A DNA stretch of 64,000 bases from Diacronema lutheri. Lineage: Eukaryota; Haptophyta; Pavlovophyceae; Pavlovales; Pavlovaceae. Positions 54,301 through 61,010 of this stretch are shown piece after piece. Position numbers and translations under genes: made by a program. The stretch covers positions 930,001 to 994,000 of the forward strand of contig JAGTXO010000003.1 of the NCBI GenBank assembly GCA_019448385.1, written 5' to 3'. The first letter of the stretch is position 1. Every line of letters starts with the position of its first letter. The notes under the pieces were generated by a model. The model saw nothing but the letters and a program-made list of their open reading frames with translations, was not told the origin of the DNA and ran no database searches.

Positions 54301-57300
54301 GCACGACCTTGAGGGGCGGCTGGCATCGGCCGAGGCGCGCGCTGCGCAGCTCGAGCGCGAGGCCGAGGCGGACGCGAAGGCGGCGCAGGCGGACGCGGAC
54401 GCCGCGCGCGCGCTCGCGCACGACCTTGAGGGCCGGCTGGCATCGGCCGAGGCGCGCGCTGCGCAGCTCGAGCGCGAGGCCGAGGCGGCGGCGGACGAGG
54501 CGCGCGCCCAGCTTGACACGGCGGAGCACGCCCAGCTTGAAGCAGAGGAACGCGAGAGCGCCCTCGCCGCGGCGCAGGCGGACGCGGACGCCACGCGCGC
54601 GCTCGCGCACGACCTTGAGGGCCGGCTGGCATCGGCCGAGGCGGCGGCGAACGTGGCGCAGGCGGACGCGGACGCCGCGCGCGCGCTCGCGCGCGACCTT
54701 GGCCGGATGGCATCGGCCGAGGCGCGCGCTGCGCAGCTCGAGCGCCAGGTCGACACGATGGCGGACGAGGCGCAGGCGGACGCGGACGCCGCGCGCGCGC
54801 TCGTGCGCGACCTTGAGGGGCGGCTGGCATCGGCCGAGGCGCGCGCTGCGCAGCTCGAGCACGAGGCCGCGGCGGCGGAGGCGGCGCAGGCGGACGCGGA
54901 CGCCGCGCGCGCGCTCGCGCGCGACCTTGAGGGGCGGCTGGCATCGGCCGAGGCGCGCGCTGCGCAGCTCGAGCGCCAGGTCGACACGATGGCGGACGAG
55001 GCGCAGGCGGACGCGGACGCCACGCGCGCGCTCGTGCGCGACCTTGAGGGGCGGCTGGCATCGGCCGAGGCGCGCGCTGCGCAGCTCGAGCGCGAGGCCG
55101 AGGCGGCGGCGAACGCGGAGCACGCCCAGCTTGAAGCAGAGGAGCGCGAGAGCGCGCTCGCCGCGCACGCACGCGCCGCTGCGGCCGACGCGGCGCGCGA
55201 AGCCGAAGAGGCGAAGGCCGCTGTGCAGGGCGCCACAGCCGAGCTAGCGGCAGCGCGCGCGCGTGCCGAGCGCGCCGACGCTGAGGTGGCGAAAGCGCGC
55301 GACGAGTGCGCGGCGGACCTTGCGCGGCTCGCGTCGCAGTGCGAGAGCGAGGTGGTTGAGCTGCGCGCGCGGTGCGACCGTTCGATGGCGGAGACGCGCG
55401 CGGCGGAGGAGGCGGCCGCGCGCGCGGTCGAGGCGGCGCGCGGCGCGGAGGGCGCGCGCGATGAGGCGGAGGCGCGCGCGCGCGACGCCGAGGCGCGCGC
55501 GCGCGCGGTCGAGGCGGTGGCCGTGGCGGCCTGCGCGCCTGCGGACGCCCATGGCGAGAGGGTCGAGCGGTCGCTTGCGCAGCTCGACGAGGGGTCGGCC
55601 GAGGCGCAGCGCGACGGCGCGCTGCTGCGCGCGGCGGCGGAGGCCGCGGCGGACGAGGCCGCAGCGGCGCGCGCTGAGCTCGTCGCCGCGCTCGGGGCCC
55701 TCGCCGCCGTCGAGCGCGCGCGCGACGACCACGCGTCCGACGCGGTCATTGCGCGCGCGCAGGCGGCGAGCTCGCAGCGTGACTTGCGCGACGCGCTCGA
55801 GCGCGCCGACGCGCTCGAGCGCCAGCTGGCGGAGCGCGCCAGCTCGCCGCTCCCCTCACCCGATGCGTCGCCCCGCCGCGCGTCCGCGACGAACGCCTCC
55901 GGCGCGGTCGAACGCGCCGCCGGAGGCGAGCCTCGTGCGCTCGTTCTACGCGTGCGCGCGCTGCACGACGAGCTCGAGCGCGAGCGCGCGGAGGCGGACG
56001 CGCGCGTCGCGTCGCTGCTCGCCGGCTCGGGCGCCGCTGGCGCGCCCGCCGCCGCCTTCCGCGCCGAGGCCGACGAGCTGCGCCGCGCGCTGCGCCGCTC
56101 GCGCGACGAGGCCGCGGCGGCGCATGCGGACGTGGCCGCGCGCGCCGAGCTCGCGCTGCTGAACGTGGAGAGCCTGCAGGCGACGGTGCGCGCGCTCGAG
56201 CTGCGCGCCACGGGGGCCGAGGCGCGCGCCGCCGTCGCCGAAGGCGCGCAGGCCGAACGCGACGCGGCGGACGCGGCGCGCGCCGACGCCGAGCTCGTGC
56301 GTGCCGAGCTGTGGGGCTGCCGCTCTGAGCTCGCGGCGTCCGAGCTGCGCGCCACGGCGCTCGAGACGCGCCTCTGCGCGGCGCTCGACGCGGCGGCCGC
56401 TGCGAGCGCCGCGCGCGAGCTCGAGAGCGCGGCGGTCGCGCGCGCGGACGGCGCGGCGGCCGACGCGCTGCGCGACGCCCTCGTCGAAGCGCGCGCCGAG
56501 CTTGCAGAGGCCAAGGCGGAGGTGGCGGCGCAGGTGGCGATCAGCAGCACGCTGCGCGCGCAGCTCGCGTCGCGCGACGCTGCTGCCGGCGGCGCCCGAC
56601 CCGCCGCGCCTGCGGGCGCGTCCGCCGCCGCCACGCTCGCCGAGCTACGCGAGCAGCTCGCCGACGCGCGCGAGCAGCTCGCGCGCAGGGCGGCGCACGC
56701 CGACCAGTTGTCGGTCGAGCTGCAGCTCGCGCGCGCGGCGGCGCTCGACGCGGCGTCGCCGCCGTCCGGCTCGCGCCACCGCGCGCCGCGCGGCGGCAAC
56801 GATGGCGACGCCTGGGCTTCGACAAGCGCGCAGCGCGGCACGGGCGGAGGCCGGCCGTTCGACCCCAACCCGCCGTCGCCCGAGCCGACGCGCGAAGCCG
56901 TGAGCGCGCTCGCCGCCGCCGTGCGTGACGAGCAGCGCGCGCGCGCGGCGGCTGAGCTCGAGCGCAACGCGCTCGCCGCCGAGCTGCTCGCCTCCGCCGC
57001 CGAGCGCAACAAGGTCGCGCTTGAGCTCCTCGCGGCGCACCGCGCGCTCGGCACGCTCGGCGCGCTCGGCGTCGCGCGCGCCGCGGCGGGCGAGCGCACG
57101 CCGGCGGTCGCGGCGGCGGACTGGGCGGCGGCGGCAGCCGAGGCGGCCACGCCCCTCACCCAACGCGCGCCGCCCGGCGTTGCCGGCATCGCCGGCGGCG
57201 CGCGCGCGGCGGTTGGCCGCACGCCGCCAGCGCCGGGCGCGCGCGCCGCGGCGGGCGACGGCGCGTGCGCCATCGGCTCGGCTGGCGCGTGCGGTGCGGC

Positions 57301-58246
57301 GTGCGGCCTGGCCGTCGCGCGCGCGCACGGCGCGGCCGATCTCTTGGACGCCGCGCACCTCGCCGCGCTCGTCGAGGCAAACGTCCGTCTGTCTGCCATC
57401 TGCGACGCGCAGGCCGCAGAGCTCGCCGCCGCGCGCGGCGGCGCGCACGCGCGCGCGGGCTTCTCGGCCGCGTGGCGCGGCGGCGATGAGCCCGACGGCG
57501 GCGCGTCGCGCGCGGGCGCGAGCCCTGCGCTCACGTACGCTTTGCGCGCGGCAACAGCCGAGCACACGGCGCCGCGCCGCGCCAACCTGAATGCGGAGCT
57601 TGCGAGCGCTTCGTCGGCCGCCACGCGGCGCTTCGTCGCCGCCGCCGCCAGCGGCGGCGGCGGCGGCGGCCGCGCCAACGTGGGCCGAGCGCTCACAGCA
57701 GCCGAGCACTCGCTGCATGGGTTGGACAGCGACGCTCATCACTGGAGCCCATCTGCCGCAGCATGGCTGCCGGCGCACTCATTCTCGCCATCGGCCGGCG
57801 AGCCGGCCGCATGGGCCACGGCAGCGGAGCACCGCGCGTCCGCCGTGCGCGCGGCGGCGCTCGCGTCGCCGCCCGCCGCGCGCGAGGCGGCGGGCACCGC
57901 GCGCGGCGTGGCCGAATGGGCGCGTGAGCGCGCCGCGCGCGCGCTCGCGCCGACGGGCGCCGCCGTGGCGCCGTCCGCCGCGGCGCGCGCGCACGTGCCG
58001 AACGAGGCGGCCGCTTCGCCGACGCTCGAGCTTCCGCGGCTCGTGCGTACGCCGCTGGCGTCAGCCGGAGCGCGCGCCGCGCCGCTAGCTCCGCCGCTTG
58101 GCGGGGGCGTCCGGGGCGAGGGGGCGCGCGGCGCGCCGTCCCCATTCTCGCCGCTCGACGGCTACGGCTTCATGCACGAGCACGGCTCCTCCTCTCTCAC
58201 CGGTGCTTGCGGTCAGGGTGCTGCCATGCAGTATGGTGGCAGCTGA
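51362..58246 (+). CDS. Giant coiled-coil protein with tandem repeats, 2294 aa
   Basis: Intronless. Residues ~1-400 are acidic and disordered; from about 420 to 1850 the protein is almost continuous Ala/Glu/Arg heptads, a very long coiled coil. Within it, nt 54265-55115 encode about seven copies of a repeat built on QADADAARALAHDLEGRLAS followed by AEARAAQLERE. The last ~450 residues are Ala/Pro/Gly-rich and disordered. Such proteins act as cytoskeletal, Golgi or basal-body scaffolds; nothing identifies which. ATG at 51362 is 18 bp from the divergent Mpv17 start, so the ATG at 51469 (MHSEPREGAS) is a serious alternative. The reading direction is supported by a single unbroken frame with heptad pattern. 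Confidence 0.75.
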   Translation: MAVQIRSGPSGRGQRPQHVLKDLDRKPCHFHEFGEMHSEPREGASDSLAAEDAQGARLEDAGWAGFDESIGAAAGPPPLGVDDGDGVFDNPFGARAQHGAGGEDGLLGEMPDPFTELLSASPPIPPSSVTDGDAPPHAGEDASGASSADDVEREAQRAADTVSDRSGRRGEAAFAWVMRSGIGLGRAVADEAEAVGNRSDDDVAEQGGAREDVPFAVDGDGEREKSSGRLVGLRADGDDDKPLTAAWPNDRDAGLYARDANEMSPSAEWAGDGVASAGGEGGEGGDSGASRADDRAGSAEAPDSGDGNMRRAANGAHRADGAAHTAALDDGGARVDGRATAYAGGIAMAARGALPPHSPAGWSCASDAGSPADDAGSPADWAKPPDGERADAYGSIGGEDDGSDGGEDDGDGGGDGEAGARADAPTLRAALEAERTASNSARAECAALRARVARLEATANSAVEAAELGDALRTMRARAAQAEDTFAQLQRECERVVAERDALQHECTSLDEARTRAAADAERDAARCRELEARLDDAAEAVAHAERARDAAQAEAHAAAAASSDEGDRSTTGVAAALQEATMAVERLAAELAAVQADERAARADADAARADAERARGAAAEEAARLRDEVGDAKLEGGAAAEDARAATEMAERAIGEAEAAEARAAAAEDALAEAEARAQHAEQLAVERAEEADAGERAAAIAASAVMASDAEQGASALCFAAALAEAEAAYAEVALRLSAERARAETAGRRVDDTAVQESAQRALADERDEVLLRAARDVDVVAVERRVAEIRVSQVLLVRELTARGEARALVKAALVDGEGRAALRCAELVSSARELALGAMAEGVDRALVTRLAPGAGGRALVHGMIFDDTEHVLARTHEHASGMDASAGAGAGAASGVGSGVNSGVGSGADADADARGNKAFEVAEHATHQQLERAERELEHARRAASDAIVHADAAEASRAEAQADADATRALAHDLEGRLASAEARAAQLEREAEADAKAAQADADAARALAHDLEGRLASAEARAAQLEREAEAAADEARAQLDTAEHAQLEAEERESALAAAQADADATRALAHDLEGRLASAEAAANVAQADADAARALARDLGRMASAEARAAQLERQVDTMADEAQADADAARALVRDLEGRLASAEARAAQLEHEAAAAEAAQADADAARALARDLEGRLASAEARAAQLERQVDTMADEAQADADATRALVRDLEGRLASAEARAAQLEREAEAAANAEHAQLEAEERESALAAHARAAAADAAREAEEAKAAVQGATAELAAARARAERADAEVAKARDECAADLARLASQCESEVVELRARCDRSMAETRAAEEAAARAVEAARGAEGARDEAEARARDAEARARAVEAVAVAACAPADAHGERVERSLAQLDEGSAEAQRDGALLRAAAEAAADEAAAARAELVAALGALAAVERARDDHASDAVIARAQAASSQRDLRDALERADALERQLAERASSPLPSPDASPRRASATNASGAVERAAGGEPRALVLRVRALHDELERERAEADARVASLLAGSGAAGAPAAAFRAEADELRRALRRSRDEAAAAHADVAARAELALLNVESLQATVRALELRATGAEARAAVAEGAQAERDAADAARADAELVRAELWGCRSELAASELRATALETRLCAALDAAAAASAARELESAAVARADGAAADALRDALVEARAELAEAKAEVAAQVAISSTLRAQLASRDAAAGGARPAAPAGASAAATLAELREQLADAREQLARRAAHADQLSVELQLARAAALDAASPPSGSRHRAPRGGNDGDAWASTSAQRGTGGGRPFDPNPPSPEPTREAVSALAAAVRDEQRARAAAELERNALAAELLASAAERNKVALELLAAHRALGTLGALGVARAAAGERTPAVAAADWAAAAAEAATPLTQRAPPGVAGIAGGARAAVGRTPPAPGARAAAGDGACAIGSAGACGAACGLAVARAHGAADLLDAAHLAALVEANVRLSAICDAQAAELAAARGGAHARAGFSAAWRGGDEPDGGASRAGASPALTYALRAATAEHTAPRRANLNAELASASSAATRRFVAAAASGGGGGGRANVGRALTAAEHSLHGLDSDAHHWSPSAAAWLPAHSFSPSAGEPAAWATAAEHRASAVRAAALASPPAAREAAGTARGVAEWARERAARALAPTGAAVAPSAAARAHVPNEAAASPTLELPRLVRTPLASAGARAAPLAPPLGGGVRGEGARGAPSPFSPLDGYGFMHEHGSSSLTGACGQGAAMQYGGS
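54265..55115 (+). repeat. Tandem ~115-bp coding repeats in coiled-coil gene
   Basis: About seven copies, starting near 54267, 54384, 54570, 54656, 54770, 54885 and 55001, share GCGCAGGCGGACGCGGACGC and CTTGAGGGGCGGCTGGCATC blocks. Spacing is 86-186 bp, with some copies truncated or separated by unique coil. High nucleotide identity suggests recent expansion. Confidence 0.9.
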
Positions 58247-58315
58247 CGGCCAATTCGCCCCCGCCACTTGTCGAGGCAGTCACTCGTCGAGAGTCTGCCG
58301 AGGGGGACAGAGTGA

Positions 58316-59061
58316 TCAGAGCGCCTTGTTCATGAATCTGCGCTTGCTGAGCGATGTCCACCATTTGCTCGGCACGCGCGTCTCGCCGTCGATGTAGCAC
58401 TTCTCCACCACTCTCCTGCCCGTCTCCTCGCGCAGCTGCCTGAAGTAGCTACGGACAAAGTCTGCGGCGCGCGCGCGCTCGGCGACGGTGAGCGCTCGGC
58501 GCGGCGCGGCGCGGCGCGGCGCGGCGCGACGCGCGCCGAGCAGGTTGGGCGCGGGCGCCCACCGGCCTCCTGCCGGTTCTCGGGTGTGGGGAAGTAGGGG
58601 CCCAGCGTGAAGCTGGCGTCGCCCGGGATCGCGAAGCTTTCCAGCGCCATGTTGTTCAGCGCCCTCACCGCGTCGGCCTTGCTCGGCGCGGCCTCGACGC
58701 GCTTGAGGCACTCGGTCACGTACAGCGTGAGATAGACGAGCAGCCGGTCGGCGGAGCCGCGCACCTCAAAATTGCGGAAGAGCACGTTCGCTTTGAAGAA
58801 GAAGAGCACCTCGTCGATGATATCCTCCTTGCCTGCACGCGCGCGCTCGCGCGTGGAGCAGCCATCGGGCGCCGGGCGCGCGCGCGTGCGCACGCGCGCG
58901 CGAGGGCCCGCCAGGCGTGTCGGGTGCGCCGCGTCACTGCGGTACGTACCGGCTGTGAGGCTCGGTGCAGGCCCGCGGCACGTCGTGCGGATCGGCAGCA
59001 CGGCGCAGCCACACGCGATCGTCGCAGCGTCCTCGTCCTTGAACTGCGAGTGGAACGCCAT
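58316..59061 (-). CDS. ARPC3: Arp2/3 complex subunit 3, 175 aa
   Basis: Subunit p21-Arc of the complex that nucleates branched actin. Exons 59061-58950, 58832-58563, 58461-58316; introns GTACGT...GCAG (58833-58949) and GTGGGC...GCAG (58462-58562), both phase 1. The joined protein aligns along its whole length with animal ARPC3 (178 aa): MAFHSQFKDEDAATIACGCAVLPIRT, DIIDEVLFFFKANVLFRNFEV, LLVYLTLYVTECLKRV, NRQEADFVRSYFRQLREETG and PSKWWTSLSKRRFMNKAL. Divergent from a small unknown gene 44 bp away and convergent with the coiled-coil gene (69-bp gap). Confidence 0.95.
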
Positions 59062-59105
59062 TTTGAAATCTCGCGCCCGTCCAGGCCGCAGGGGCTCGGG
59101 CGCCG

Positions 59106-59558
59106 ATGAGCATGTTCAGCCGGCTGGAGCAGGAGGCGCGCGCCTTAGGCGCGGACGACATGGACGTGCGCCAGCTCGTCATGCTCGGAGGCGGCAGTGG
59201 CCTTCTCGCCGACGACCCAAGCGGCGAGCACGTCGGCTCGCTGCTCGACGGCGGCATGTTTGCGCCGGGCGAGGAGTGGAACGAGATGGACGACCTGACG
59301 GAGGGTCTCGAGCTGCGCGAGCCGGAGCTGATCGCTGGCCGATCGGAGCGCGGCCCGGCGAGCCACGGCGACGACTTGCTTAAGGCGGTCGCGGCGGCAA
59401 GCGAAGCGGCAAGCGCCGGCGCGCAACTCGTGGACGGCTGGAGCAGCGGCGGCGGGGCGGCTGACGAGCACGTGCGCGCGCAGCGCGCCGGGTTCATGCG
59501 CGACATGCTCTTCGCGCTGCTCGTCGACCCGCTGGCCGAGAAGCGCCCGCACGCATGA
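59106..59558 (+). CDS. Small acidic hypothetical protein, 150 aa
   Basis: Starts MSMFSRLEQEARALGADDMDV 44 bp from the ARPC3 start codon. Mostly acidic and Gly-rich in the middle (GGGSGLLADDPSGEHVG, EEWNEMDDLTEG), with a helical C-terminus (RAQRAGFMRDMLFALLVDPLAEK). No signal peptide or membrane segment, no recognised domain. Tight head-to-head placement with a conserved gene and typical codon use support it as a real gene. The following 215 bp (59559-59773) before the JmjC gene's stop show nothing recognisable. Confidence 0.6.
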   Translation: MSMFSRLEQEARALGADDMDVRQLVMLGGGSGLLADDPSGEHVGSLLDGGMFAPGEEWNEMDDLTEGLELREPELIAGRSERGPASHGDDLLKAVAAASEAASAGAQLVDGWSSGGGAADEHVRAQRAGFMRDMLFALLVDPLAEKRPHA

Positions 59559-59773
59559 TGGCGCGGCGCGCGCGGCGCGGGCCGGCCACGCTCCAACCTG
59601 GCAGTGTGCTGAGCTGGACGAGCCGGCGGCTGGCGCCGGACGCGGCTGGCGCCGGACGCGCGTGCGCGGCACGGCGGAAGTTCGAACATTCCCAGTTGGG
59701 CGCGCGCGCGCCTTGTTGTGGAAGAGAGCGGGTGACCTTGAACGCTCACTCGGCACTGCCGAAGCGCCTCCGG

Positions 59774-60988
59774 TCACATCCCTCTTCCTTTTTTCTTCTC
59801 CGGAATGCCTAGCGTGCGCAGGAGCACCGTGCGCCCAACGCGCTCGCAGTACGCGTCGGCGCGCGCGACGATGAGCGCGCGCACCGCGTGGCCTCGCGCC
59901 CCGGCGAAAAGCACGTCACTCAGCGCAGGCGCGGCGCCGTGCGCGCACGCGCCACGCCCGGCCTCGTCTAGCTTGACGGTGAGCGCGTACGCGGCGCGCG
60001 CGCCACCTCGCGCCACCCAGCGCGCCACCCAGTTGCGCGCGCGCTGGCGCGCAAGCTGGAGCAGCGCGGCCGCGAGCGCGCGCGGGCACGCCGCCCAAAG
60101 GAGCGCGGTACGAGTGGCGGGCGGCGCACGCGACAGCGCGTGCGCCAGCGCGGCGGGTGAGGGCGGCGCGCTGCCGCCGGGTAGCGCGCGGCGCGCGAGC
60201 GCGTCGAGGCGGCGGCGCTGCTCGTCCTGGACGACTGCGCGCGCGGCCTCGCGCAACACGAACGGCGCAGCACTACACGACGCGTTCCGCCCGAGCGCGG
60301 CGTGCAGCGCGCGCGTGCCGGGCGCGGCGAACCAGTAGGAGATCGCGAGTGTGTTCATCTCACTCTCCACCTGGTGCCACCAGCCCTGCGGGATGAAGAC
60401 GCAGTCACCCGCCTCGAGCGCGCAGTTCGCGTCGAACGCGTGCGGCTCTGCGTGGTTGGGCGAGAGGCCGTGCGGCGCGCGCGCGCGCACGCGCGCGCCG
60501 GCGGCAGCACGCGGCGGCAGCAGCGCGAGCGCCTTGCGCCCACGGAGGCAGCACAGCACGCTGTCGTACCCGTCGTAGTGCAGCGCCGAGCGCACGCGCG
60601 CCGCGCGGTTCAGCCACAGCAGCCGGCGCGCGCGCACGCCGCGCAGCGCGCGCGCGCCAAACGGCGGCAGCGCGGGGGCCTCGCGCGCGAGCGCCGGCAG
60701 CTCATCGTCCAGGTCGCATTGCGCCAGGTAGAGCGTCGCCGCGCGCGTCGCCGCGTCGCCGAGGAACTGCGCGGCGAAGCGCATCCGAGCGACCGCTTGC
60801 GCGCCCGCCGCGCCGCTCAGCTCGCCGTCGGCGAGGAGCTGCACGTCGACGAGCGCGTCGGGCTCGGCCGCGCGCAGGTGTGCGCTCGTCCACAGCCGCG
60901 CCGCGCGCCAGCGCGCGCAGCCGCCGCGCACGATGAGTGGTGAACGCCCGCGAATCGCCGATCGGAGCGCGTCGTCGTCGACCGCCAT
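59774..60988 (-). CDS. JmjC/cupin-8 2-oxoglutarate dioxygenase, 404 aa
   Basis: Fe(II)/2-oxoglutarate oxygenase of the JMJD5/JMJD7/FIH-like group. The iron triad is visible: HxD in SALHYDGYDSVLC (about H137, D139) and the distal His in FIPQGWWHQVESEMNTLAISYWF (about H205). GRKALALLPP supplies the usual strand with a basic residue for 2-oxoglutarate. The N-terminal RGRSPLIVRGGCARWRA resembles the start of cupin-8 domains, and the C-terminal half is helical and Ala/Arg-rich. Likely a protein hydroxylase rather than a histone demethylase, since no chromatin-reader domain is present. ATG at 60988 leaves 22 bp to the divergent FO synthase; longer N-terminal extension would run antisense through its exon 1. 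Confidence 0.82.
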   Translation of the reverse strand: MAVDDDALRSAIRGRSPLIVRGGCARWRAARLWTSAHLRAAEPDALVDVQLLADGELSGAAGAQAVARMRFAAQFLGDAATRAATLYLAQCDLDDELPALAREAPALPPFGARALRGVRARRLLWLNRAARVRSALHYDGYDSVLCCLRGRKALALLPPRAAAGARVRARAPHGLSPNHAEPHAFDANCALEAGDCVFIPQGWWHQVESEMNTLAISYWFAAPGTRALHAALGRNASCSAAPFVLREAARAVVQDEQRRRLDALARRALPGGSAPPSPAALAHALSRAPPATRTALLWAACPRALAAALLQLARQRARNWVARWVARGGARAAYALTVKLDEAGRGACAHGAAPALSDVLFAGARGHAVRALIVARADAYCERVGRTVLLRTLGIPEKKKGRGM

Positions 60989-61010
60989 CGTGAGTAGCTC
61001 GCCGCGCGAA

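Noticed and set aside
52537-57696. Open frame of 1719 codons antisense to the coiled-coil gene
   Set aside because: Composition is almost only Ser/Ala/Arg, the mirror of Ala/Glu/Arg heptads on the other strand. No domain or signal.
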